A stretch of DNA of 64,000 bases from Prostheceraeus crozeri. Lineage: Eukaryota > Platyhelminthes > Polycladida > Euryleptidae. The notes below the pieces were generated by a model. That model made no database searches, had not been told where the DNA came from, and saw only the letters and a list, made by a program, of their open reading frames with translations. A program made the position numbers and the translations under genes. This document shows, piece by piece, positions 23,720 to 34,800 of the stretch. How positions within the stretch are numbered: the first letter of the stretch is position 1; each line of letters opens with the position of its first letter. The stretch lies in contig CAJQUW010005273.1 of NCBI GenBank assembly GCA_907163375.1, positions 124,001 through 188,000 of the forward strand. Reading direction: 5' to 3'.

Positions 23720-23730
23720 TATATAAATCA
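23720..23730 (+). promoter_or_regulatory. TATA-box promoter for the 23779 gene
   Basis: TCCTATATAAATC lies about 50 bp before the ATG at 23779, with GATTGGCTG (CCAAT-type) at about 23689. The same TCCTATA(A/T)A pattern precedes the minus-strand gene at 27571. Confidence 0.5.
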
Positions 23731-23778
23731 GAAGATTGCAGCACTTCTCATTCACATCATACGATCGAACAGTCTGGT

Positions 23779-24054
23779 ATGGCAAATTCTTCTGAAGCCT
23801 TGAATATTTTCTACAAAATTTTCGAAGTTGTTGATGAATGGGACGAGGATGTGGGCAGTGACAATAAACCCAAAATCGCCAATGTCGAGGAGAAGAGTGG
23901 TAACAAAAGTGACATCACCCAAGTTGTATGGAGTGAGGGCGAGTTCACACCAAAGACGACGCGATTCAGAAGAGTGCCGGATGCTCCAAAGCGAGTGGTA
24001 TATTACAAGATTTATAATGACTTGAAACCAATCCCACTGAACTTTGATAAATAA
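23779..24054 (+). CDS. Hypothetical acidic protein of element 1
   Basis: A 91-residue frame. The start MANSSEALNIF is chosen because the TATA box at 23720 would put the transcript start just upstream of it, whereas earlier in-frame Mets would precede transcription. It contains an acidic stretch (VVDEWDEDVGSD) and a basic C-terminal part (RFRRVPDAPKRVVYYKIYNDL). No family recognised. AATAAA follows the stop at about 24050. Confidence 0.45.
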   Translation: MANSSEALNIFYKIFEVVDEWDEDVGSDNKPKIANVEEKSGNKSDITQVVWSEGEFTPKTTRFRRVPDAPKRVVYYKIYNDLKPIPLNFDK

Positions 24055-24459
24055 ATCTAAAGAACTCCATGTCTTTATTTTGCAATGCACTGATCTAGAA
24101 ATGGAAATAAAGGGAAGAATTTTGACATGGGGTTAATTGTATACATGGTTGTGAATATCATCACATTTATTATCGGTCTACTTTTCTATCAAAAGAGATC
24201 GTATCATTAGTAAAGATAGAGGATGTATATGTTTGCGTGTGGCGCCAGAGTGCCCTCCCATTTCATCCCTTCATCATTTAGCCTCAATGATAGAGGCAGT
24301 TCTTAAGAGAACTCATGATTCATTCTCAGATAACGTATGCAATGGAGAATTCAAAAAGTAACCTGCGGCAGATAGCTAAGACTCAACCGATTGGCGTTCA
24401 AAGTGCTACGTTGAGAACTGTGTCAAATGCCCAACATGAGTTGCCCCAGAGGTTTCGGT
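24055..24459. other. Intergenic, no gene seen
   Basis: No credible frame on either strand and no transposon ends. It separates the plus-strand 23779 gene from the minus-strand frames that follow. Confidence 0.4.
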
Positions 24460-24678
24460 CTAAAATATGACACACTCCCTTGCCACACTTATCATCCGCT
24501 GTCTCAAGAGAGATCGCCCACCAACAGGAAGAATTATACCGAAATCCTCCTTAACATGCAACGTGTAAGTTGACTGATAGCAGATACAACTTTGTGATTT
24601 TATTTGTATGATAGATTCAGTCAGACCGAAGTCTGTCCAGGGCAAACCACGTAGAGGTGCTATCATATTTTGCCCCAT
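24460..24678 (-). pseudogene. Duplicated gene-end fragment
   Basis: This frame starts with a segment containing APLRGLPWTDFGLTESI that is repeated at the end of the coiled-coil frame at 26529 (PRRGLLWTDFGLTESIT). The underlying DNA, about 56 bp at 24610-24665, is repeated at 26535-26590 in the same orientation. The remainder is unrecognised. It is probably a partial duplication of the neighbouring gene. Confidence 0.35.
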
Positions 24679-24726
24679 GGTGGTCTTTAAAAAGACCGCT
24701 GGTTCGTTCTCGGGAAATGAATAGAC

Positions 24727-24993
24727 TTAGGTTTGGCCGATTCCGTTGAGAGAGACTTGTAATCTCTCTATGTCAGTGGCATCGACCTCCTCTACTATAA
24801 GCTGACTGTTAGAGGACGGTACATACTCCGACTCTGTTGAATTGGCATCATCGTCAGTTGTTGATAAGCCAATTCGAGCAAGGTTGTTATAGACTCGCTC
24901 TCGCTCCTCCATCTCTAGAAACTCAATAAATAAATTTCTCGGTCTAAGCCGAGGCTTGTCAGGAGAGCTGACTGTCGTCTTAGGTGTTTTCAT
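24727..24993 (-). CDS. Small hypothetical protein of element 1
   Basis: The start MKTPKTTVSSPDKPRLRPRN is chosen because the upstream in-frame Met lies inside the Tc1 transposon end (25005). The 88-residue protein has a basic N-terminus, an alpha-helical middle (LFIEFLEMEERERVYNNLARIGL) and an acidic Ser-rich tail. No family recognised. A strong minus-strand TATA box (26483-26495) lies on the far side of the Tc1 insertion, so the transposon sits between this gene and its probable promoter. Confidence 0.4.
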   Translation of the reverse strand: MKTPKTTVSSPDKPRLRPRNLFIEFLEMEERERVYNNLARIGLSTTDDDANSTESEYVPSSNSQLIVEEVDATDIERLQVSLNGIGQT

Positions 24994-25004
24994 GATGGAG
25001 TATA

Positions 25005-26456
25005 CAGTCCCTTGCAAAAGTTTAGAATCAGAATTAATTAATTATTTTATCAGATTAAGTTCACACATTTTACCATTTTTAGACACAACGCTTTCCCGTT
25101 TGATCGAAGTGACTCAGCAAATCAGGATAGCTTCCTATGCCATTAACAGAAGAGACTTTCAGTCATCATAGTTGCTAAGTAACGGCATAGATATCTTTCA
25201 TGACACTATAATTCATCCATACACACACTGTCTGCATAGTTTCGAAACATTTGTTATCGTCGTCTCATCTGTTATGGGTAAACGCAACTCGGTTTCTCCT
25301 ACTATTCGTGCACAGGCATTTGTACTTTATGAGAATGATTTGACTCAACGAGAAATTGCTGAACAACTGAAGATCAGTCAAAAAGCTGTTCACGTCGCTA
25401 TCAAGAAGCATGAGTCGACAAATGGCAGATTCTGCGATGCACCGAGGTCTGGGAGGCCACGAGCCACAACGAAACGCGATGAAAGATATCTGAAATTAGC
25501 CGTGCAACGAAATCCTTCTGTTAGCCTCCCTGTATTGGTCCAAGGACTGAAAGCGACTGGTACAACCACAAGCACAAGTACTCTCAGTCGACGTCTTTCT
25601 AAGGAAATGGGCCTCAGAAGTTATCGCCCAGCACACAAACCGAGATTAACGGTGTCCATGGTTAAGAAGAGACTTGCCTTTGCGAGAAAGTATGCTCACT
25701 GGACTGCTGAACAGTGGGACACTGTGATGTGGACCGATGAGTGCTCCATCGAACAGTTTGGTTCCGGTCAGTTAGCAGTCCGTCGTCCGACTTCACAACG
25801 ATGCAACCCCAGATATGTGGTCCAAACAATGAAACACCCAGTCAAGCAAATGATTTGGGGCTCTATCAGCTCTCAAGGAAGAGGTGGTCTATTCTTCCTT
25901 CCTAAAGGGAAAACCATGAATGCGTCAACGTACCTCGATCTGTTGAAAGAGAAATTGAGTACACACATGACAATTCATTCCACAGGTATTCTAATGCATG
26001 ATGGTGCGCCTTGCCATCGAGCAAAAGTAGTCTCTCAGTGGCTTGATTCAGAAGATATCACGGTGCTGGAATGGCCCGGCAATTCACCTGATTGCAATCC
26101 AATAGAAAATGCATGGAACAAATTGAAGTCCGAAGTTGATGCCATGAAGCCTCGTTCTCTTGATCACTTGAAAGAATGCATCAAGCTTGCTTGGACGACG
26201 AAAATAACACCCGAATATTGTCGCCGACTCGTGCATTCCATGCCTTCCCGCTTGGCTTCAATTATTGAAGCAAGGGGACAACACACCAAATATTGATAAA
26301 GTGAGTGACAATTGACACTATCCTTCATAGACATCCTATTTTCTAGACAGTCTGGCATTTTAAATCAGGAAAATATTGAGACGCATTTGTTATAATTTGA
26401 ATAAAAGCCTTTTTTTGGAAAAATGGATTTTGATTCTAAACTTTTGGAAGGGACTG
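25005..26456 (+). mobile_element. Tc1 transposon, apparently intact
   Basis: About 26-bp terminal inverted repeats (CAGTCCCTTGCAAAAGTTT; the right end has one mismatch near the start) with TA duplications at 25003-25004 and 26457-26458. At 1452 bp it has standard Tc1 length. It carries one complete transposase gene. Near-perfect ends and an open gene point to recent insertion into element 1. Confidence 0.93.
25274..26296 (+). CDS. Tc1 transposase (DD34E)
   Basis: A 340-residue protein starting MGKRNSVSPTIRAQ; the longer frame's upstream Met is outside the family's usual start. Residues 1-60 form the first HTH (LTQREIAEQLKIS), residues 60-66 carry the GRPR AT-hook-like motif (SGRPRAT), and residues 75-110 the second HTH. 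The catalytic residues are D155 (WTDE), D243 (MHDGAPCH) and E278 (NPIEN), with 34 residues between the last two. It cuts and pastes the element at TA sites. No frameshift or stop is seen, so the copy may be active. Confidence 0.93.
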   Translation: MGKRNSVSPTIRAQAFVLYENDLTQREIAEQLKISQKAVHVAIKKHESTNGRFCDAPRSGRPRATTKRDERYLKLAVQRNPSVSLPVLVQGLKATGTTTSTSTLSRRLSKEMGLRSYRPAHKPRLTVSMVKKRLAFARKYAHWTAEQWDTVMWTDECSIEQFGSGQLAVRRPTSQRCNPRYVVQTMKHPVKQMIWGSISSQGRGGLFFLPKGKTMNASTYLDLLKEKLSTHMTIHSTGILMHDGAPCHRAKVVSQWLDSEDITVLEWPGNSPDCNPIENAWNKLKSEVDAMKPRSLDHLKECIKLAWTTKITPEYCRRLVHSMPSRLASIIEARGQHTKY

Positions 26457-26482
26457 TAGAATGAAAATGAAAGAGAGGCAAT

Positions 26483-26495
26483 GGTTTATATACCC
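26483..26495 (-). promoter_or_regulatory. Minus-strand TATA box
   Basis: On the minus strand this reads GGGTATATAAACC, a textbook TATA box. The nearest downstream minus-strand gene is at 24993, separated from it by the Tc1 element. Confidence 0.5.
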
Positions 26496-26528
26496 CTCTG
26501 ATACAAAGACATGACTCAGTCTTTCGAA

Positions 26529-27268
26529 TTATGTGATAGATTCAGTCAGACCGAAGTCTGTCCAGAGCAAACCACGACGAGGTACTATCACTCTTGCTCC
26601 GTTAAGCTCGCCGGTGATGTCCATATTCATATGAAGACATCGGACTCCGTCGCCCTCGTAGCATTGCTGCGTCTGATTGGGGTCACTTGTGATGGTTGGG
26701 GCGTCGCACACATTATTTTTGAAGAGGGGAAGATGGACTTCATACACACTTCTTTTTCTACACTTCTCACGCTCATGCAATCGCTCCACTTCAGCCACCA
26801 ACCTCTTGTTCACATCCTTCACTTCCTCTGTTTCCTTCACCACGCTTCGCATCCGATCTATCTCATCATTCTTCCTCAACAAAGTCGCCTGCAGACTACT
26901 CACCAAACTTGCTTTCTTCATCAGCTCACTCCTTTCCGCCATCCACTCTTTCTCCTTGTGCCTAATACTTTCAACTCTTCTCTCGTCACCTTATACCCTT
27001 CAACCTTTGCAGTCAACTTCTCATTCCACATCACTGATACTTTATTCTTCTCCTCAACCGCCCTCAATCGATCCTTCATCCTTACATATTCATCCCTCGT
27101 GTTCCCTTCCTCCCTCCGAGGCGATGATGCCGCCAACGGCTTACACACTTCCTTTCCCTCATCCTTCCCCTTCTCCTCAAGATCACTAATGTTCCCAAAC
27201 AATTCCTCCAATACGTCATCCAAATCAACATCAACATCAGGCTTCTTGATGTCCCCTCTCAACTCCAC
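26529..27268 (-). pseudogene. Coiled-coil protein of element 1
   Basis: Two overlapping minus-strand frames. The upstream one (to 27268) starts MELRGDIKKPDVDVDLDDVL and has an acidic segment followed by a heptad-rich region (YVRMKDRLRAVEEKNKVSV). The downstream one continues with heptads (LVSSLQATLLRKNDEIDRMR, VNKRLVAEVERLHEREK). They are probably one coiled-coil gene with a break. No family is recognised; a fibre or scaffold role would be a guess. Its end shares the 56-bp direct repeat with 24610-24665. Confidence 0.45.
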
Positions 27269-27394
27269 TTCTTCCCAGAGTCGCCACTGCCACTCTTACC
27301 TCTTCCATATCTAACAAAACTCCCTCAAACCACGACTTAAACCCCTGCATACTGATATTGCCACTAGGGCACTGGCTATGGTTCCTAATGAACT

Positions 27395-27571
27395 CTACAT
27401 CACTCCCTCCTCACATACTACCCTATGATGCACACACACCCTCAACAACACTTTCCTCACATGCTCGCCCACCGTCCCCTCTTTGATGTGCTTTTTGAGC
27501 TCGCTGCCTCTGGCAATACGGCCACAGTTACATTTGCCGATAAGCATCCTTGCGTTTATCATTTTGGTCAT
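27395..27571 (-). CDS. Small cysteine/histidine-containing protein
   Basis: A 58-residue frame: MTKMINARMLIGKCNCGR, then SELKKHIKEGTVGEHV and VCVHHRVVCEEGVM. The CxC, Cys-His-His and Cys residues could bind metal. A TATA-like box (minus strand TCCTATAAAC, 27614-27626) lies about 45 bp upstream, matching the spacing of the 23779 gene. It is the first gene before the coiled-coil frame on the same strand. Function unknown. Confidence 0.4.
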   Translation of the reverse strand: MTKMINARMLIGKCNCGRIARGSELKKHIKEGTVGEHVRKVLLRVCVHHRVVCEEGVM

Positions 27572-27613
27572 AGTGACGATTCTGTAAAGATAGAGTAAAA
27601 ATTTGACAGCAAG

Positions 27614-27626
27614 TGTTTATAGGATA
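27614..27626 (-). promoter_or_regulatory. TATA-like box for the 27571 gene
   Basis: The minus strand reads GTATCCTATAAACAC. It shares ATCCTATA with the plus-strand box at 23716-23726, supporting a common promoter style in element 1. Confidence 0.4.
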
Positions 27627-28810
27627 CTACTTGCTGATATGCATTGAAAGACTAAGTCCAAAAACATTTGATAGCAGTCGTCTAGGCGTTATATGAATCC
27701 GTTACAGGCATTACTCAGAGGGGATGTTATCCCAGCTCCAAGGCCTCGACCCACAAATCCAACCTCGGGCGGCCAGAGCGTGCGTCATGTCACTGTGTTG
27801 GCATCCGGGCCTCGATTTTGACATGAAAACCGGTGGAGTTAATTTACAAGAGGAAACGTCCTAGGTCGCAGAGACTCATAAACGACTGCTTTTTATTCAA
27901 AAACTTTAATCATCATCATTAAATACGAATTTGAATTTTTCAGTATTTTAGTACTACTCATAAAACGTCTCTAAGTAGTCTGTCACCGACAGCACATCAT
28001 GAGCTGTCAAACGTTTTTTGAATCAAGTCTAAAGCACTTGTAGAAGCAAGGCTATAGCCGTTTGAAGATTTCGGCCTACTATCATCAAATGGTCAGTCAT
28101 GCTATACTGACTAACCTATAAGTCTGACTCCTTAGCTGACATCAGCAATGAAAAGTCAGAAGTCTGATATCGGACCTCAAGAGAAACGACTTACCTGTAG
28201 TCAGTTTCTCAACTTAGTGAGATTCCTCTCCCGAACTCGTACTTATATATCCTGTGAATATGCAATCGATAAGGGGGGTCAGACATTGGTTATCCAAAAT
28301 TTGACGCTGAATCCAAATCTGGTCTTAGTTTTCTCGTCCGATGCTTCGTTCAGCCGCTGGAGTCCAAAACACAAAACTCAACCTCTGACGGCAATCTCAC
28401 ATGGCCAAAATTCTCAATGTCACTCTCAAGCCTCAGCAATGAAAGATAGGGCCAAACTGTGCTTTCTAATGAATTTGTGGCACTCTTAGCTTTCAAACGA
28501 GCTATTGCACGACTCTCTACCATTTCTGGAACCAAAGTTGGAAGATCGCTGCCGACGGGGGGGGGTTGAAGTTCTTCATTTTTAGCCCTATGACGCTGGA
28601 AACAAGTCCCCTAGACCCAAAATTGGCCAAAAAGTCCAAATCCGCTGTCCATTTTCACGTACAAGGCTTCGTTTCGCCGCTACAGCCACTTTCTCACTCA
28701 AAAACACACCTAAACGAAACCTACACCCAAGAAACACAACATGTCAACCCAGAATTTCATCAGGAAACCAAATCTAAACACAAAATAAACCTACAACTAT
28801 CCCTACCCTA
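27627..28810. other. No gene seen; G-poor stretch at the repeat boundary
   Basis: Includes GC-richer patches (27720-27840, 28500-28560). The last 200 bp before the arm is A/C-rich and nearly G-free on the plus strand. Short frames (28148-28489, 28566-28811) have no recognisable content. It may contain the original right end of element 1, but no terminal repeat could be matched. Confidence 0.4.
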
Positions 28811-31800
28811 GTCGCCCGTCCATGGATATTTATGGATGATTTCATGCATGTATCAGAGATCAATCATGCATGGGAATGCATGAATATTATCCATGATCCA
28901 TTGAGTATCAATGATTTATCAATCTGACATTTGATGTTGCTCAAAAAATCATGCAGGATTTTACGATGCACTTGATGAAGTTGACCATGGTCCCCAGGAA
29001 TGTGGAGTGCGCTTTTAAACAGCACGATCGATACAGAATTGAATTCTCCAACTGAGTGTGGAATAGACCAGTTCGTGTTAGAAATATGCAATGATTCATT
29101 GCACTTGCCGACTGGGGTGCTCGTAATCACAAATGGGTTCTTCACATATATTTCTATTCAATTCATTTCTGGATTGATCATGCGGTTCAAAAAATGAATT
29201 TCACCAACCTGACGCGCCATTACGTTTTCATCAATTGCATGGTAAATCATATCTGATTTGCATGCTAGAACTACCTGAAATTCACATATTAAGGAAATAA
29301 TACATAGCTCATTATGGTATGAATAGATTTTATCTATAACAAAAAAACAATTAATCAGTGTAAACATTGAGGCTAAAAAACATAACGAAAAAAGTTCACT
29401 TCATATAACAAACTTGTTCGCTAGTCTTTCTCTTTACAAACATTGAGATTCTTCTGAAATTGGATAATAAAAGCTAAATTAAGTTGCATAAAAGAAAAAC
29501 AGAACAAACCTTCAAAAGAGTCAATTCAAAAAATTAAAATTGACTTGTTTTACATACTTTTATCGCAGGCACAGCTGCAGCAGCCAATTCAAAGTTCTGG
29601 GATTTACTCTAACAAAATTTGTAACTCAATTAAAAACAGAATTAAATTCAGTATCCAACAGAAAAATTACATCTAATTTGCCTTTAAGAGACCTGTTAGC
29701 TGGCCTCTAGGATTCTATGAACTGGAATTACACACGGAAATGATAGATACGCTAAGACACATGCGTGTATTATGAAGTTGATATAATCTCACTGTATAAT
29801 CCATGCTATAGTGGGTCTAATATATATGAAATGCAATACATTCATAGACGACAAATTCACGAAGCATTCACGATAATCATGGTGACATAACGTTAGGACA
29901 TTGCAAGACTTGAAAAATGCATAAACACGATTGATGTAATGATTATCAGTAAGTCATCGGTATAATTTGGCATCATAAACAGCCACTGACACTTCAAGGG
30001 GCCATATATTTATAGTAATAAAACGATAACCACGTTTGATGTCGAAGATTCTGACACACAAGTATGACATGCATAAACTCAATGGATTCCAAAAACAAAA
30101 AGATTATTTCACAGTATTCATCCCATACAATTCGCACGAAATATTGAAAGATCAACCATAGATAATCAATCCAATTGCACACATTGACGCAGTGATCAGC
30201 AGCGAGTACCGAAAGTTATAGAGGACAAAGGAAGTAAAGCATCAAATGAGGAGATCACCACGTGCATTAACCACCTGCAAAGAAACAAAAATTACATGTT
30301 ATTTTAAAACCATTGTAGGGGCTGTTTGCAATTGACGTCAAATAGGAGGGGGAGGGCTTACTCAAAATTGACATTTGATGATTGACTTTTACTGATTAAG
30401 TCACCTTTTATGAATACATGATAGCAACTGTATACCAGGTTTTCCAAAAATTCACACTTGTCTCTTTCAAATTTCGGGACACGCGCGGATCATTAGACAG
30501 ATTCTTTATTGATTTAAGATGACCAAATTGTAGCTGAATAGAATATCATTTTCAAATAATCATTTAATTGTTCCTCATAAACCGCCTATAAAAAATCGAA
30601 AATAGCCGATGCTGTTTGTGTTGAAAACATATTCTCAAATTTTCGTCGTCCCCTGACGCGGTCTGAGACAGACGAAAGTTTGGGAATATATTTTCAACAG
30701 CATCGGCAATTTTCGATTACTTAAAGTGATCATTTATTTCCATTCTTCTTTCTAGTTCATTACATAATCACGTGCTTTATATCTATCAATATTCGATAAA
30801 CTCCTTTTATATCATCTACATCGTACACTAAATGATGAAAGTCATGTAACGACTTAGAATTTCTGAGCTGCAGAGAAAAGAGAATGACCTAGTCCCATTT
30901 TCAAACAGCCACAAATTTTGAAAATGATTCCTCTTTTAATGATTCATACTTTAATATACAAGTAGAGAATGAGCTGCCAAACTCAGAAGCACCAATTATA
31001 GCTTTCAATGAAATTGGAAAAACATGTGTATCCGGGAAAACGACCACCTTCAACGTCAATCCACACGAAAATGCCTGTTAAATGATCATAATAATTGCAA
31101 CTTACCAGGAATAATGAGACCACTTTAAATGAGCTGCAGAAAAGCCCGAAACATCCCATGGAATTGAGAGAATACGTGTAATGGGAAAACAATTCCATCT
31201 ACAAAGAAGGGATTAAGTATACTGATCAATATAATAGCTTTACATTTACAGAACAACTATTACACAATTAAATCAAAAATTCCAATGAAAAAAATGCATG
31301 CACTTAAGTTTTCACTTTTATCTATAGATCAGTGGTCGGGCCAGAGATTTTTCCATTTTTTCGCCGCTCTACAAAATTTTCGCAGGCCCACTAATACCAG
31401 CAAATTATAGTATCATATTTCATGATTATGAAGAGTAAAACACCGCTCTTATCAAAACTTGACCAACGCCCAATATCTGTCGGGACAAACTGATTTTTTA
31501 AAATGTCTTGTGCAATCTCCGCAAGTAAGAGCTTTCTTGTAATAAGCCAGATTTTTCGAAAGTAACTACGTTCCGTCAGTGATGACTCACAAAAGATTTT
31601 TCGCAAATATCTGATTTCAGAAACTTGCTACTACTGCCATCTACTGTTTCTTAGGAGCCATTTTGTTGATACTTAACTACCTAAATTATAAAACTGGCAT
31701 TTTGTTACCGAATCCATCTTATCAGCTAGTACATACATGTGCATGTAGCAAATATAGTCAAAAGTCACTAACCTTACAACTAAACCACCAACAAAAATTT

Positions 31801-34800
31801 TACAACAACAATTCTTGTTATTACATGTCATTTAAGACATGATCCGTTCCAGTTGATAACAGGCGCTGACAGGAAGGTCACAACAAAAGGAAATAAACCA
31901 ATCAGCAATTGACAGAAAGCAGAAGTTTTCATCAAAAGAAAACAAGTAATAATTACGGATCGAAAGAGAAAAAGGGGATGATGCAGAAATTCAGCAGTGT
32001 GGAAATCTTAACTTGTAAAGATGCAACAATCATATACATGAAAACATTGAGCATGATGTCTCTGAGTATGATCAAGTATGATGTTCTCTTTCCATTGACT
32101 CCTCCTGCTCCTCACGCTGCTGTCTTGCTTGGTTTTCCATCAATATTGCACTGATATTTTCCATCAATTCTCTCCGTCTCGGAATGCATCGAGTTTGAGG
32201 GTATAGGTCCACCCCAAGTTTCCCGGCACCTGGAGGAACTGAAGTCAATCAGTGGCGGCGACTGCACAAGCAACAAAATTTTTGCATCTGTTTGCAGGAA
32301 ATTGCAGGAATAATTGGTAGTCGCATTAATCTGATGATCACATTATTTCTGCAACAGACGAAGGTCTTAGACCAAAAACTTGTGTGCCAATGAATCTATT
32401 CGAGCAGAACAAAATGTGCTTTCCTGCAGTATTATCAACTCCGGCTCGATAGTTCTACATCATAGTAATGTTTTCCATTCCCTCGTGTGTTTCTTTTTGT
32501 CCGATGCCTCTACCTTTTATCTCTTAGTGCTCTGAAGCATCGAATTTATTGTCACAAAATTATTTTCCTTTTTTTGCTGTAACTGTTTTCCACTTTTTTT
32601 GATGGTGATCTGTCCTCTTGTTCTTTAAAGCAAGCCTTGGAATGCCGCTTGGCCAACGACACTTTTTTACGAAGACTGTCTGTGGTTGGCAACGTGTGGC
32701 AGAACCATAGAAATTGACAACAATAAACAGACAACTAAAAAGATAAAATTGCTGGCTTCTGATAAACAGTTTATTTCTATGGGCAGAACTGATTGTCGGC
32801 AGCTAGGTCAACGCTCACACACTGTTGATCCAAAACAGATGTCTCGAGATTCGGACATTTCAGTTTTATGGACTTTGCATCATTTAAGAGAAAATTCCAT
32901 AACAGTCTATTTTCCAGGGTCAGCTATGAAATTTTCTGCCTATCTGGTATAAAATGGGGTACATTTTTTGCAGCATCCACGTCTTTAGAATGAGCTTTCA
33001 AATTTTCTGAATAGAAGGTAAGAACCGTTTGTAAGATGAGAGTACATTCATTTAACATCACTCATCGCTTGATTTGATCTTTTCGGGTGATCTTAAAAAC
33101 CACCAGCTGTTCGAGGATACTTTGGACAACTTAATGGCAATGCAACTGATAACACAAGGCTAGACATTGTGTTTTCTGCATCCATCAGAGCCGTTGCATC
33201 GTTAGCTGAATATCAAAGATATGAGTAAATCGTTTAGGAAGTGTGGAGCGCTTCAAATGACTCCAGTTGCGTTCAGAAGTTCAGGCATCGAGCGAGTGTA
33301 CAAAATGAATTTCAATGCATATATCCGACAACAATACTCATATTAATTTGAATTTTATTTGTTTTGTCTATACATCAATTGAAAAATGATTTGAAATCAA
33401 GTCGCTTATCATTCTTCTATAGAACTATCGGCAACTTCTTAAACATGGGTTTGACAGCTTCGTATGCGGTTACAACATCCACAGTAACTCAGTAGATGCT
33501 CGGAACTACTGCTGCAATTCTTTTATTTTACTGAACCTGTTACAAGATGTAAGACGCTGTGAATAATATGAAGCTTTAACTAAATGATAACGTAATGAAT
33601 AACATGCTAATTAGTTATTATTAGTTTGCCTTTTCCATCCTGTAGACCAGTGTTTATTCTATAAGACAACATAGGTTCATTTAAATGTAAGAATTACAAA
33701 GTTCAATTTTTCGCAGGACCAAGTCAATTTTTTTCGCAGCGAGTTCATTTTTTTAAACATTTTCGCAGATTTTCGCAGCTGGCCCGACCACTGCTATAGA
33801 TCTGCCATTTAATATTACGTGCAATTATATACAGATTAAGATAACATTAAGATACATAACGAAATTATCAACCGACCTTTTGATATGGCATATTTGAATT
33901 AGTTAGCATTGCTCAGTTAAAATCATTTGATATTAACCGGACTGTTCAAGGTCAACGACATACGGTAGTCTAGTCATGTCAAGTTTTGATAATGCCATGA
34001 ATTTGGAATACATGCACATGTACTCGCTACGCAAATACATTTTGGTTTGATCAGTCTGAAATTGACAGATATTCTCATCTGGTACAGAAAGAAGGCAAAA
34101 TATAAAAAGAAGTAGGCCTACATGTAAATAATATCAGGATATCTGTTGAAAACTGTACATACGTGTGTATTTAACGAAAATCAAAAAACAATTAAAAAAA
34201 TAGCCTAAATCTACTAGTGCAAAAAGTCTAAACATAACAACTCCTTAATTACATCTCTACACAAATTTGCATCATCTTCTTACTTAATATGGGCCTATAA
34301 AAGCAATGAGTAGGCTTTTGAACAAGATGCCAACAAGACGGCCTCAATCATTACAACAATCCTTCACTCGTTCACAATCAAGTCAATGTCATCATCTATA
34401 GAGCTAACTGAACTGTTACAATCTTCACAACACGGGGTGTGAAAGACGGTTTCTCAGTTTTGTGTGTGTCGGTGCGTATAAGCTGAATACTCGCTCCGTA
34501 CCAGCACTGGATGGAGGGCAACTGTGGACAGCAGCTGCAAGCTCAGCAAATTTCCACAAAGAAGTTTTCATCCGCATTTTTTTGGACGAACCGCCAAACT
34601 TGACGGCTTACATATTTTTGATTTCACTTGAAAAAACAGGTGATATGAAAGATATGCAAGACAATAAATCAGTTATCGTCCGCTAAGCTCCTTTATCCTT
34701 TTACCGACGACAAGCAGATTTAGATGTTACCTGACTTCTGACTGCACCCTGATAAAAAATTGTCTTCAAGAAAGAAACCTTCACCGAGCGCAAACATCAC

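Larger units (their letters stand above)
5975..28810. mobile_element. Element 1: degraded Polinton/Maverick core
   Basis: A virus-like element recognised from its gene set: major-capsid C-terminus, C5 adenain-like protease, penton-type minor-capsid proteins, and a protein-primed-type DNA polymerase B with zinc fingers. I see no integrase or packaging ATPase, and the capsid gene is cut at the inverted-repeat boundary, so the element is not whole. It contains at least four later transposon insertions and many breaks, so it is old. Its own terminal repeats could not be identified; the flanking long inverted repeat is probably not its native terminus. Confidence 0.75.

Noticed and set aside
26511-27314. 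Long plus-strand frame, 267 codons
   Set aside because: Ser/Leu/His-rich antisense of the minus-strand coiled-coil gene; composition is that of a shadow frame.
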